A stretch of DNA of 50,936 nt, taken from contig JAQVNJ010000030.1 in the NCBI GenBank assembly GCA_028703175.1, positions 1 to 50,936 of the forward strand. The letters are read 5' to 3'. The notes beneath the pieces were generated by a model, which made no database searches, had not been told where the DNA came from, and saw only the letters and a list, made by a program, of their open reading frames with translations. Shown here piece after piece: positions 42,801 to 50,767 of this stretch (within the stretch, counting starts at the first letter, position 1; every line of letters begins with the position of its first letter). Both the position numbers and the translations under genes were made by a program. This DNA is from JAAYCB01 sp012744395. GTDB lineage: Bacteria > Planctomycetota > Planctomycetia > Pirellulales > Thermoguttaceae.

Positions 42801-44456
42801 AGCGAGTGGGCGACGGTCACGGCGATTGTGGAGAACGCCGTTCCGCTCCTGGCGGGTCTTTCCGCTACGCCCAGCCCGATCACGCGGCCGGGCCAGCTCA
42901 CGCTTGTGGCGGATGGCGTGAGCGACGCGGACGGCACGGTCGCGCGGGTGGAGTTCTACCGGGGCGAGGAACTGTTGGGGGTGGATGAAGACGGCAGCGA
43001 CGGCTGGTCGATCAGCGTGGACACCGGCGGTTGGGCGGTTGGCGAACACAGCTTCTCAGCCCGGGCGGAGGACAACGACGCGGCGTGGAGCGAGTGGGCG
43101 ACGGTCACGGCGATTGTGGCCGACGCGGATTTGGAGACGGTCGATTTCAGCACGCTGGAATCGCTCGATCTTTCCGCCGGGAGCGTGTACTACGGCTTCA
43201 GCACGGCGCACACCGGCTTGCTGACGTTGGAGGTCGTCGCCCCTTCGCCCCCCAAGAGCGCGCGGATTCGACTCTACGCCGAGAATCCCCAAGAGAGCAC
43301 CGCCGCCGTGCCGCTGGCCGCGTCGGCCCTGGTTGACGGCAACCAACGGATCGACTGGAGCGTCCAAGCCGGGCAGGACTACTACGTGGAGTTCTACGGC
43401 GCGAATCCCCAGTTCGACGCGCGGATCGCCAACCTGGTCCACCAGGAAGGCACGACGGTGAGTGTCCACGGCACGGAGCTTGACGACTCGTTCGCGTTCG
43501 ACGCCGGCAATTCCCGCAATCTGACGATCAATGGCGTGAAATACGCGTTCGCCGACGAAGAGGTCGCGCTGGTCCAGTTCGCCGGCGGCGCCGGCTACAA
43601 CACGGTCGTGCTCCGCGACTCGCCGGGCGACGACCATTTCGACGCCTGGTCGGATCGGGCGACGTTCGGCAACAACCCGGACGATGGCGCGGAGGTCTTC
43701 CTGGTGAATGTCTCCGAATTCGCGGAGATACACGCCTACGCGACGGCCGGTGGCCACAACACGGCCGCCCTCTACGACCACCCGCAGGGTGAAGAGAGTT
43801 CGAAGAACAATAAGGCCAAGGCCGAGCCGGCCCTCGGCCACGTGAAGCTCTACGGCGGCGGCCCCTATACCCGCGTGAAGCTTTTCGACGTCGTCGATAT
43901 CTACTCCAGCGGCGGCGACGATCTGGCACGCCTGTTCGGCTCCGAGGGCGACGATACCTTCGAGGGCCAAATGGGCCTCAGCCGGCTCTCGGGGCCCGGG
44001 TACGACGTCCGCGTCCACGGCTTCGAGCGGGTGATCGCCGACGCGCGGCAGGCGGGCACTGATATCGCCAGGCTCGTCGATTCGGCGCTGAAGGACGAGT
44101 TCCACGGCAAGCCCCACAAGAGCGAATTGTTCGATCAGGTGACCGGCGGCGACGTCTACAAGATCACGGCGCGGGGATTTGCCGAGGTCCATGCCGAGGC
44201 GTCGAACCGCGAAGGCCAGCAGGCCGACGGGGGGCGCGACAAGGCGGCCCTCTGGGACACCGCCCGGGACGATCTTGTGCGGGCGTCCGGCGACCAGCTC
44301 CGCTTCTACCAGGAGCGGGGCGAGCTGCGATTGCTTTATGAGCTCTTGGCTTTCGAAACCGTCAAGGTCCGCGAGAGCAGCGGCGGCAACGACCGCGCCG
44401 AGCAGACCCTGCCGCTCGACTTCCTCCTGGAGTTCGACGACGGCTGGGATGTGTAG
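39846..44456 (+). CDS. Giant planctomycete surface protein with two aspartic-protease-like DTGA lobes
   Basis: A 1536-residue protein starting at GTG 39846, preceded by GGAGG at 39833-39837. The N-terminus has the planctomycete extracellular motif (RPALEPLEIRAMLSV), so it should be exported. Residues about 75-370 look like two aspartic-peptidase lobes. FLLDTGANS (Asp82) is followed by GLVGMPAM, and FLFDTGAQISLIS (Asp257) by LDGVFGSDLL. An EF-hand-like DSNGDGLLDQND lies between. Then come three Calx-beta-like repeats (TITVAAVDDGLIEGPQTGRI and relatives), two nearly identical 96-residue Ig-like repeats (901-1092), and a C-terminal region typical of planctomycete adhesin-like proteins. The stop is only five bases from the convergent ald stop. 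Peptidase activity is inferred from motifs. Confidence 0.82.
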   Translation: MRFFKRQHRRVTVANRFRRPALEPLEIRAMLSVAAIELGPSDNIALDQPRVAVELLSDVNPDPAIEQWESVGPSIFNTFLLDTGANSVLAMATAVSDMSQPPLAYGTEGEFVEVGVGGDHPMDVSASYRFDFAGTSGVRNTLHETRVLSDADNDFSMFGPWGLVGMPAMAERVTSMDMRGWSGGGLGLDDLYMKVAFSDELPGDEGHRYALSVDNRLAFDPLDYLVSGEPPVWADIPFLTAIPTQDGVGAEGTFLFDTGAQISLISEHLAIAIGLDSNGDGLLDQNDSAYLGSEAVGGVGGQTSVPVFAIDELRVPVTQVSSGEVVELVWTDLQWLVLDIQVAEGEAPLDGVFGSDLLTSGWFYSFFYPGMPDGYINQVHLDFRDWGLYDGSMQQRSGTIYFDLNPAVDQVILPGPGIRLQETARSTEVIKGVSTDTYTLALETVPLAPVEITITADSRTLVSADGGATFASTLALSLNDRTPRTITVAAVDDGLIEGPQTGRIGHTVASDDPDYDNLPVRDVTVRILDNRSVVMMTADQAGQQAITSIEVAEGEQATYWIQLSEPAANEMWVLIEDSSGQAAVVNPNNTMGDGFENVWMFSSGNWSQPQPVRLTAVDDTLREGPHQTQLVHTLLDLASLLDPIVGENLLTVQIIDNDLGGVVITETAGGTQLAEGGATGAYQIALATMPAGAVQIAVTADSQTEVSADGGLTFASTLVLTLNDTAAQTIAVRAVDDDVDEGTHSGRITHAIADTIHDPMYPASLPIAHVTAAIGDNDTAGISISDDPLGQNTIASISVVEGDQVRYWTRLTSQPRHDVTIYLDSTNGQVTAVDDAHTANAFLQFTPANWNVPQAVRASAIDDSLAEGAHTDYLAHDFFSSDSKYQGTILLTVSIADPPANAVPLLASLSATPSPITRPGQLTLVADGVSDADGAVARVEFYRGEELLGVDEDGSDGWSISVATGGWAVGEHGFSARAEDNDAAWSEWATVTAIVENAVPLLAGLSATPSPITRPGQLTLVADGVSDADGTVARVEFYRGEELLGVDEDGSDGWSISVDTGGWAVGEHSFSARAEDNDAAWSEWATVTAIVADADLETVDFSTLESLDLSAGSVYYGFSTAHTGLLTLEVVAPSPPKSARIRLYAENPQESTAAVPLAASALVDGNQRIDWSVQAGQDYYVEFYGANPQFDARIANLVHQEGTTVSVHGTELDDSFAFDAGNSRNLTINGVKYAFADEEVALVQFAGGAGYNTVVLRDSPGDDHFDAWSDRATFGNNPDDGAEVFLVNVSEFAEIHAYATAGGHNTAALYDHPQGEESSKNNKAKAEPALGHVKLYGGGPYTRVKLFDVVDIYSSGGDDLARLFGSEGDDTFEGQMGLSRLSGPGYDVRVHGFERVIADARQAGTDIARLVDSALKDEFHGKPHKSELFDQVTGGDVYKITARGFAEVHAEASNREGQQADGGRDKAALWDTARDDLVRASGDQLRFYQERGELRLLYELLAFETVKVRESSGGNDRAEQTLPLDFLLEFDDGWDV
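42546..42833 (+). repeat. First 288-base tandem unit in the surface protein gene
   Basis: It encodes residues 901-996, beginning NAVPLLASLSATPSPITRPG. It is nearly identical in DNA to the unit that follows, with only scattered substitutions and no gaps, which points to recent duplication or gene conversion. Each unit is one Ig-like domain. Confidence 0.88.
42834..43121 (+). repeat. Second 288-base tandem unit in the surface protein gene
   Basis: It encodes residues 997-1092, beginning NAVPLLAGLSATPSPITRPG. It differs from the first unit at a few positions only, for example A to T after SDADG and A to D in SVATGG/SVDTGG. It directly abuts the first copy. Confidence 0.88.
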
Positions 44457-44461
44457 TCGCG

Positions 44462-45586
44462 TCAACGGCCTGCGAGGATCGCGATCGCTTCGGCGGCCGG
44501 CGTAAAGGTCCGGTTCTGGGCCTTGGCGGTCGGCAGGAACGTGAGGTAGCCCTTGGCGAACGCGAGCCCCGCGCGGAGGGCGGCGTTGTCCTGGCACGCG
44601 CGGAGCCAGCCTTTGTCGGCCAGTTCCACAACATAGGGGAGCGTGGCATTCGACAGCGAGCGCGACGCGGTGCCCGCCACGGCCGACGGCAGGTTCGCCA
44701 CGCACAAGTGGCGGACCCCGTCGATCTCGAAGATCGGCTCGGCGTGCGTCGTGTAGGCACAGCTCTCGATGGCTCCCCCGGGCTCGCAGTCGATGTCGAC
44801 GATCAGGGCCTGCTTCTTCATCAGCTTGAGCATCTCGCGGGAGACGATCGTCAGGCCCGGCGACCACTTGACCGCGTTGACCAGGAGGTCAACTTCGGGA
44901 AGGAGCCGCACCACGTTGGCGCGGATGCAATAGAGGGTGCGGATGCTGGGGAAAATCGTGTGGCGCACCTCGCGCAAGCGCTGGAGGCTGATGTCCAGCA
45001 GGGTCACGTCGGCGCCCATCGCCAGGGCGTAGCGGGCGGCGCCGATCCCCACGTGCCCGGCCCCGAGAATCGCCACCTTCGCCGGCTCGACTCCGGGAGC
45101 GCCGCCGAGCAGCATGCCGCTGCCTCCCTGGACCGTGAACAGGTGATTGGCGCCCATCAGCATCCCCACCTCGCCGGCGATTTCGCTCATCGGGGTCAGG
45201 AGGGGGAATTCGCGGCCATCGGCCGTCACGTTCTCATAAGCGATGCCGACGACCTTGCTGTCCAACAGGACCTGGGTCTGGTCGGGCTTATTGGCCGAGT
45301 GGATGTAGGTGAAGAGGACCTGCCCCTCCCTGAGCAGCGGGTATTCGGGCGGCAGGATCTCCTTGACCTTGACGATCATCTCGGCCTGCTGGTAGACCGC
45401 GCGGATGTCGGCGAGAATCTCCGCTCCCGCCTGGCGGTAGGCGTCGTCCGGCATTCCCGCCGCCAGCCCGGCGGCGGTCTCGACGACGACCCGGTGACCT
45501 TGCGCCGCCAGCGTCTCGGCGCCGATCGGCGTCAGGGAGACGCGGTGTTCGCCATCTTTGATTTCCTTGGGGACTCCAATAATCAT
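44462..45586 (-). CDS. ald: Alanine dehydrogenase
   Basis: The enzyme interconverts L-alanine and pyruvate plus ammonia with NAD. The product is 374 residues, of family length. It starts MIIGVPKEIKDGEHRVSLTP, with the substrate-site Arg/Lys. The block TYIHSANKPDQ carries the catalytic His, and the dinucleotide loop is ILGAGHVGIGAA. VKWSPGLTIVSREML and DIDCEPGGAIES are also typical. The start ATG 45586 is set by the family N-terminus; a GTG five codons earlier is possible. It lies 11 bases after the opine-dehydrogenase-family gene, so one transcript is likely. Confidence 0.95.
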   Translation of the reverse strand: MIIGVPKEIKDGEHRVSLTPIGAETLAAQGHRVVVETAAGLAAGMPDDAYRQAGAEILADIRAVYQQAEMIVKVKEILPPEYPLLREGQVLFTYIHSANKPDQTQVLLDSKVVGIAYENVTADGREFPLLTPMSEIAGEVGMLMGANHLFTVQGGSGMLLGGAPGVEPAKVAILGAGHVGIGAARYALAMGADVTLLDISLQRLREVRHTIFPSIRTLYCIRANVVRLLPEVDLLVNAVKWSPGLTIVSREMLKLMKKQALIVDIDCEPGGAIESCAYTTHAEPIFEIDGVRHLCVANLPSAVAGTASRSLSNATLPYVVELADKGWLRACQDNAALRAGLAFAKGYLTFLPTAKAQNRTFTPAAEAIAILAGR

Positions 45587-45597
45587 CGTTGATGCTC

Positions 45598-46677
45598 TCA
45601 CAAGCGGTTAAGGATCTCGTCGAGCGGCGCGTCGCCCAGGCCCAGCATCTCCAGGCTTCTGGCCCTTTCGCGGCAATAGTCGCGCCCCATCAACACGGAG
45701 ACGAGGCGGATCATCGCGTCGGCCACGGGCGTTTCCACGCCCGCCCGCTGCGCCAAGGAGGAGAGAAACACCAGCCCGAAACCGACGTCCTCGTGAAAAT
45801 AGCGATTATCGAGACGATGCGGGGCGCGAATGCCCTGGAAACCGGGCGCTTCGCGATACCCCGCGTCGTAGGTGGCAGCTCGCATGTAGCCCTGGATCAC
45901 GCCCAACTCGGGATCGGAGAGGACCTCCAACCCGAGCGCGGCCCCGACGGCCATCCGCTCCCTGTCGATGGCTTCCATCAGCCGGCCGACGGCGGGCGTG
46001 ACTCCCTCCTGGTAGAAGCAGAAATCGCCCCCGCTGCGCTCGATCAGCGCGGCGTTCAAGACGGTCACGGCCGGGTGGATGACCGGGTTGCCGTTTTGCA
46101 GCGAAGTCTGAAAGACGTTCTGGGCGGGCCGCAGACACGGATAGACGTCCAAAAGCCGGGCTAGGACCTCGCCGGTTCGGGGCCCCGGAATCGCGGCCAG
46201 GTACACGCCCGCCTGGAGCTTCAAGTAGACATGAATCCGGCCGGGCGCGGAGACGCGCACCGCGTAGGGAAGCGTCGCCGTCTCGGCAATCAGAAACCGG
46301 TCGTCGGCCAGGTCCAGGCCCAAGGCGTTTTTGAACACGATCGCCCCGGCGCACGAGCCGGGGCATACGACGATCGTCTGGCCCGGCTCGAGGTGCGGCC
46401 GGCAGGCCTCGGCAAACGGCGCCGTGCTATAGGCCGGGCCGACCACGAGCACCAACTCCGCCCCGGCAACCGCCGGACCGATCGAGTGGCCGGCGTGGCG
46501 AACGGGGGCAAACCCCTGCAACTGCCCTTCGGCAACGATTCCCTGCTGCCGTGCGATCGCCGCAATGTTCCCGGGAAACTCCGGGAAATCGGCGAGCCAG
46601 ACATCGTGGCCTGCCCGGGCGAAGTCGAAGGCCGCCGCGCAACCGCCGTTTCCCGACCCCAATACCGCGACTTTCAC
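45598..46677 (-). CDS. Octopine/nopaline dehydrogenase family NAD(P) enzyme
   Basis: Opine dehydrogenases join an amino acid and a keto acid by reductive condensation, or the reverse. The product is 359 residues, normal for the family, starting at GTG 46677 with GGAGG five bases upstream. The Rossmann loop is VAVLGSGNGGCAAAFDFARA. The C-terminal opine domain is seen in NPVIHPAVTVLNAALIE, with its conserved His, and FCFYQEGVTPAVGRLMEAID. The longer open frame to 46824 lacks homology. With alanine dehydrogenase next, alanine and pyruvate are reasonable candidate substrates. This is inference. Confidence 0.9.
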   Translation of the reverse strand: MKVAVLGSGNGGCAAAFDFARAGHDVWLADFPEFPGNIAAIARQQGIVAEGQLQGFAPVRHAGHSIGPAVAGAELVLVVGPAYSTAPFAEACRPHLEPGQTIVVCPGSCAGAIVFKNALGLDLADDRFLIAETATLPYAVRVSAPGRIHVYLKLQAGVYLAAIPGPRTGEVLARLLDVYPCLRPAQNVFQTSLQNGNPVIHPAVTVLNAALIERSGGDFCFYQEGVTPAVGRLMEAIDRERMAVGAALGLEVLSDPELGVIQGYMRAATYDAGYREAPGFQGIRAPHRLDNRYFHEDVGFGLVFLSSLAQRAGVETPVADAMIRLVSVLMGRDYCRERARSLEMLGLGDAPLDEILNRL

Positions 46678-47075
46678 GAGCTCCTCCCGAGTGCCCTGAA
46701 CCGATTCATCCACATCGCTCCGGCTCAACAGGCCCTTACAACGGAGACACAGAGCGGGCGTGCTCGGCGCCGCAATCGCCAACCGCAAGGTGCCAATTAT
46801 ACCGCTGCCGAACTGAACCGTCATGGCCCGCAGAGCAAGTACCCCGAGCCGGAAATCGCCTTCGACCGGGCCTCCAGCCTCGACGCCTGCGCTGATTCGC
46901 TCCAGGGGAGCGACAAGCGTCTGCCAAGGATGGCCAGGCTGCGGATGGACTATCGCGAGACGAAAGTGGCGCGGCTGCCACTTCAGGATCGCGGCAGCCG
47001 CGCTGGCTTCCGGTTGTCAATCCGCTCCGGCTCGAGTCCGCTCCGAAGCCTCAGCGGTCAGCGCTTGCCGCGCCG
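46678..47075. other. Intergenic gap upstream of the opine dehydrogenase gene
   Basis: These 398 bases lie between the lipoprotein stop and the opine-dehydrogenase start, both on the minus strand. They hold the candidate promoter listed separately. No coding frame is convincing. Confidence 0.55.
46796..46824 (-). promoter_or_regulatory. Candidate sigma-70-type promoter of the opine/alanine dehydrogenase operon
   Basis: On the minus strand ATGACG (46819-46824) and a perfect TATAAT (46796-46801) are separated by exactly 17 bases. Transcription would begin near 46789, about 110 bases before the GTG start. A perfect -10 in this GC-rich DNA is unlikely by chance, though the -35 matches only at four of six positions. 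Confidence 0.45.
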
Positions 47076-47531
47076 TCAGTCGCGGAGCTCGAATTGGAAG
47101 GGCTCATTCTGCTGCTTGACCTCGGCGGTCAACCCGCTTGTTGCCGGGGTAAGGTACTTCTGTGGAGTCACCGGAATGCTGCCGAGCGGCTCAGCCCCTT
47201 CCGCCTTGGCGATCTCCTCCTTGGTCGGGTCTCGGAACGATCCGATGGACACCTGGTGCTTTCCGAGCACGGCTCCGTCGCCGTCGCCGTAGGTCGAGAG
47301 GCGGAAGGTCCCATCGGACTGGATCTCACCGGTCGCCACCGGCCCGGTGGCCGGCAGGAACGTGACCACGCCCGAGGTCAGAGGTTTGCCGTTATAAAGG
47401 ACCGTTCCCTCGACAGGGGCCACGGGCAGTTCGCCACTGCCACAGCCGGCGATCGCTCCGCTCCAGAGGGCAAGTCCGAGGCCGATATGCGCGAACAGCC
47501 ACTTATGGCACTTGCGCTGCTTCCTTTCCAT
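47076..47531 (-). CDS. Small lipoprotein with transthyretin/carboxypeptidase-regulatory-like fold
   Basis: A 151-residue exported lipoprotein. The N-terminus has a hydrophobic signal ending in a lipobox-like AIAGC, with Cys near residue 30. The rest is a beta-type domain that fits the planctomycete carboxypeptidase-regulatory-like family: VEGTVLYNGKPLTSGVVTFL, GEIQSDGTFRLSTYGDGDGA and GKHQVSIG. Such proteins commonly follow DUF1559 genes. The start ATG 47531 has GGGAG five bases upstream and overlaps the DUF1559 gene's end by 29 bases. A decayed copy lies at 48811-49020. Function unknown. Confidence 0.86.
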   Translation of the reverse strand: MERKQRKCHKWLFAHIGLGLALWSGAIAGCGSGELPVAPVEGTVLYNGKPLTSGVVTFLPATGPVATGEIQSDGTFRLSTYGDGDGAVLGKHQVSIGSFRDPTKEEIAKAEGAEPLGSIPVTPQKYLTPATSGLTAEVKQQNEPFQFELRD

Positions 47532-48447
47532 CACAACTCCCTAATGACATGTAGGTTTCCATATCGATCGTTTCCGACACAAAATGCACGCTCCCATCGC
47601 CCAGCAGAAACGAAGCTCCGCCCGGGTGGTGGCTGCCCATCGGCAGGTAATGATACAAGACGTTGTGCGGGGTGCCGCGATTGACCTTTGCGTTGATCGG
47701 CCAGACGAGCGCTTTGACGCTCATGTTGCCGCACGAGGTATCGCCCCCGAACATCCAGTCCCGAACATTATTAGGCCAACGATTCGTGCGCAAGTCGTCT
47801 TTTTGGACGAATTCACCGATCGCCAGCGTATTGCTCAGCCCGTCGGCCACTTCGGCCAGCTTCCGGTTGAATCCCATGCCGAACATGCCATTCGTCGGCA
47901 AATCCCCGTAGAATGTGCAGGGGGTCTGCCCGGGAACTTTCATAACGGGATAAGCATGTCCATCCTTGTCCGTCAACCGCCCTCCCACGCCTTCATAGGG
48001 GCGCAGCGCGCCCCGATACCACGAGTCAACCGATGTGTCGTCAATCACCGAAGGCCCCTGATAACTGGGGCAGAAAAACGTGGAAATCACCACCTTGCCC
48101 CGCGCCGGATCGTTGTACGGCGACAAATGGAAATTCAGGCTGTCGTACACCGATTGCTGTTCCATGTAGGGGAGCATGTGCGCGAACATCCCGTGCTTGT
48201 TGACCCACGCCCCCATGGGGAAAAGACCGCGCGTCGTGTCGGCGTAGTTGTGCAGCGCCAACCCCATTTGCTTGAGATTGTTCGTGCACTGCGAGCGGCG
48301 GGCCGCCTCGCGCGCCGCCTGGACCGCGGGCAACAACAGGGCGATCAGGATGCCGATGATGGCGATCACGACCAATAATTCGACCAGCGTAAAGCCTCGT
48401 TTCGCTGGCTGCGGACGACCGCCCGCGGTACGCGTTGCTCTCAACAT
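47503..48447 (-). CDS. DUF1559 pseudopilin-like protein (copy 1)
   Basis: A 314-residue protein of the planctomycete DUF1559 family. It has a type IV pilin-like prepilin signal (KRGFTLVELLVVIAIIGIL, cleaved after Gly) and a long N-terminal helix, with LPAVQAAREAARRSQCTNNL after it. The C-terminal globular part carries HHPGGASFLLGDGSVHFVSE, the DUF1559 hallmark. The start ATG 48447 has GAGGAG seven bases upstream. It is close to identical to copy 2 at 48989 across most of its length. It probably assembles or sits in the envelope; no exact function is established. Confidence 0.94.
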   Translation of the reverse strand: MLRATRTAGGRPQPAKRGFTLVELLVVIAIIGILIALLLPAVQAAREAARRSQCTNNLKQMGLALHNYADTTRGLFPMGAWVNKHGMFAHMLPYMEQQSVYDSLNFHLSPYNDPARGKVVISTFFCPSYQGPSVIDDTSVDSWYRGALRPYEGVGGRLTDKDGHAYPVMKVPGQTPCTFYGDLPTNGMFGMGFNRKLAEVADGLSNTLAIGEFVQKDDLRTNRWPNNVRDWMFGGDTSCGNMSVKALVWPINAKVNRGTPHNVLYHYLPMGSHHPGGASFLLGDGSVHFVSETIDMETYMSLGSCDGKEAAQVP

Positions 48448-48810
48448 AGTGAATCTCCTCGCAATGAAAACAGACTACCATAGCAAGGCTTTGAATTGAC
48501 CAGCCTATGCCCACATACGCTAGACTACGACGATGCTCATCCAAACGACCTGTTTTCAGATCGCCGAGTGTCACGACCCTACGGAACGGCACTTGTTCGA
48601 ACAGAGCTAACAGCCCTGTGAACCGTGTACAGATCGCGCCGCCTGGACAGCAGGCCGATCTCCCCAACCTCGCTCACAGACAGCCAGCGCCCCGCCCGAC
48701 ACGTCAGTGTTGATCGGCAAAGTGAACATGCCGCCGTGACTGTGACACGGGCTCTATTGTAGTGCAAGACGGCACGGGGACAATATCGGCGCTTGGATAA
48801 TCCAGTGGGA
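48448..48810. other. Intergenic gap between the two DUF1559 units
   Basis: These 363 bases follow the decayed lipoprotein fragment and precede copy 1 of the DUF1559 gene. No gene is supported. The stretch is richer in A and T than the rest of the window, as expected for a promoter region, but no clear -35/-10 pair was found. Confidence 0.5.
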
Positions 48811-49020
48811 CTATGGACTTGGTACCTCAAGGGATGTATTAACATTCCCGCCAAGGAGGGGTGACTCGGCAACGATATCCACCCCGTTTTTCGTTTTCGG
48901 GAAGATATCCGCGCAGCACTCCAAGACTCGTCTCGCAGGCACCTCGATCCGGAAGACAAGTCCGAGGCCGACATGGATGAAAATCCACTTATGGCAACTG
49001 CGCAGCCTCCTTTCCGTCAC
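48811..49020 (-). pseudogene. Decayed second copy of the DUF1559-linked lipoprotein gene
   Basis: From GTG 49020 the frame reads VTERRLRSCHKWIFIHVGLG, which parallels the intact lipoprotein start MERKQRKCHKWLFAHIGLGL at 47531, including the same overlap with the preceding DUF1559 stop. After about 23 residues similarity ends: the lipobox is lost and an unrelated tail runs to a stop at 48811. The remainder of the lipoprotein domain is absent. This is best read as a remnant. Confidence 0.72.
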
Positions 49021-49972
49021 AGCTTCCCAGTGACATGTAGGTCTCCATATCGATTGTCTCCGACACGAAATGCACGCTCCCGTCGCCGAGCAGGAACGAA
49101 GCGCCACCCGGGTGGTGGCTGCCCATCGGCAGGTAATGATACGGCACGTTGTGCGGCGTGCCGCGATTGACCTTTGCGTTGATCGGCCAGACGATCGCCT
49201 TCACGCTCATGTTGCCGCAAGAGGTATCGCCCCCAAAAATCCAGTCCCGAACATTATTAGGCCAACGATTCGTGCGCAAGTCGTCTTTTTGGACGAATTC
49301 GCCGATCGTCAGCGTGTTGCTCAGGCCATCGGCCACGTCGGCCAGCTTCCGGGTCAATGCCATGCCGAACATGCCATTCTTGGGCAGGTTCCCGTAGGCC
49401 GAGCAGGAGTAGGTGGGATAGGCATACCCATTCTTGTCCGTCAACCGCCCTCCCACGCCTTCATAAGGGCGCAGCGCACCGCGGTACCATTCGCTGGTTG
49501 TGTCGCTCAAAGGAAGAAGCGAAGGCCCCTGATAACTGGGGCAGAAATACACGGAAATCACCACCTTGCCCCGCGCCGGATCGTTATACGGCGACAGATT
49601 GAAATTCAGGCTATCGTACACCGCCTGCTGCTCCAAGTAGGGGAGCATGTGCGCAAACATCCCGTGCTTATTAACGGACGAGCCAATCGGTAAGAACCCC
49701 CGCGTCGTGTCGGCATAGTTGTGCAGCGCCAAGCCCATTTGCTTGAGGTTGTTCGTGCACTGCGAACGGCGGGCCGCTTCCCGGGCCGCTTGAACGGCCG
49801 GAAGCAAAAGCGCGATTAAGATCCCGATGATCGCAATGACCACCAGCAACTCCACCAGCGTGAAGCCCCGGCGGCAACGCAGCGCCTTCTTTCCGACCAT
49901 CTGCGGGGCGGGACGCCGATCGCGCGCCCTCGAGCCGCGAGCGCCACTAGAAACAAATGAAGAGCAAACCAT
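48989..49972 (-). CDS. DUF1559 pseudopilin-like protein (copy 2)
   Basis: A 327-residue near-copy of the DUF1559 protein at 47503. It has the same prepilin signal (RRGFTLVELLVVIAIIGIL) and C-terminal HHPGGASFLLGDGSVHFVSE. The main differences are an N-terminal leader of about 34 residues before the prepilin motif and a short deletion where copy 1 has MKVPGQTPC. The start ATG 49972 has GAGGAGAT eight bases upstream; an internal ATG at residue 25 would give a leader more like copy 1. It is followed by the decayed lipoprotein fragment, so the pair is a tandem duplicate. Confidence 0.93.
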   Translation of the reverse strand: MVCSSFVSSGARGSRARDRRPAPQMVGKKALRCRRGFTLVELLVVIAIIGILIALLLPAVQAAREAARRSQCTNNLKQMGLALHNYADTTRGFLPIGSSVNKHGMFAHMLPYLEQQAVYDSLNFNLSPYNDPARGKVVISVYFCPSYQGPSLLPLSDTTSEWYRGALRPYEGVGGRLTDKNGYAYPTYSCSAYGNLPKNGMFGMALTRKLADVADGLSNTLTIGEFVQKDDLRTNRWPNNVRDWIFGGDTSCGNMSVKAIVWPINAKVNRGTPHNVPYHYLPMGSHHPGGASFLLGDGSVHFVSETIDMETYMSLGSCDGKEAAQLP

Positions 49973-50767
49973 CGTCGTATCTCCTCAAGAAATGTGGAAA
50001 AGTAGAAACGCGACAAGAATCGCCACACGCGCTCCCTCTTCTCCGCCCCCGCCTCCCCGATCCAGTGCAATTGCAGCCGCCGCTCAGTAGCGGCAACCCT
50101 GACTCGTCGGCCTCTCGGGTTCCCTCACGATTGGCCCGGGAAGGCCTCGTTCCTACCCCGTGAAATGTCCACGTATTCCGGGGATGTCGCTAGAGGAGTA
50201 CGGTGCCTACCGCGGCTTTGATGAGCTTCCGGCATCATTTCTGGCCCCAGGGGGCCGCCGCTCAAGCACCAGACAGGCCGGATAACCGACCCTCAAGCGG
50301 CGCAAACAAGAATATACCACCGGTCGCGACGATTACCAGAGGTTGTCATCACGCCTCCCCGCCAAGAAACCTGAGATTCCCGAGAAACCAGGCCGCGAAC
50401 ACCCATCTATCTAGGGGGATCTGCTCGGCCCCAGCCCAGAGGCAACGCGCAGCGACGATCAGCCCGGATTATGACCCGATCGCCCCCCGGACGCGTAAGC
50501 GAGGAAGGCCACCGCGACGCGTAAGCGCGCCATCATAGCCCGACGCGTAGGCAAGGACATGCGCGAGGATCGGCTAATCCGATTCTGGCCTCGCTTACGC
50601 GTCGGGTTATGATGGTGCGCGCTGGCCGGAGGCGAGCCGGGCAATTCGGAGGCCCCCTGCCGAGACGGTGGGTTTCGCTTGCCTTGGAAGAAATTCACGC
50701 CGACAATACGCGTGGCGGGTTCTCTGCCAGGTAGCGCATCCGCGGCGAAGTCCGACGAGAGACACAC
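49973..50767. other. Long intergenic region with dispersed repeats
   Basis: These 795 bases separate the DUF1559 copy 2 start from the final gene. The first part should hold its promoter, which I could not assign. The last third is filled with the dispersed ACCCGACGCG repeat. An open frame at 50203-50538 encodes the repeat-derived peptide RTRKRGRPP and is not a gene. Confidence 0.6.
50487..50620. repeat. Cluster of ACCCGACGCGTAAGCGAGG repeats in both orientations
   Basis: Direct copies lie at about 50487-50504, 50514-50528 and 50538-50555. An inverted full-length copy lies at about 50589-50620 (CCTCGCTTACGCGTCGGGTT then ATGATGGTGCGC). The third direct copy with its leader GCGCCATCATAGC pairs with the inverted one as a long hairpin. 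The family matches the elements at 4397-4452 and 17186-17227. Confidence 0.75.

Noticed and set aside
50203..50538. 111-codon open frame in the last intergenic region
   Set aside because: Its C-terminal part is translated dispersed repeat (RTRKRGRPP), and no ribosome-binding site or domain is seen.
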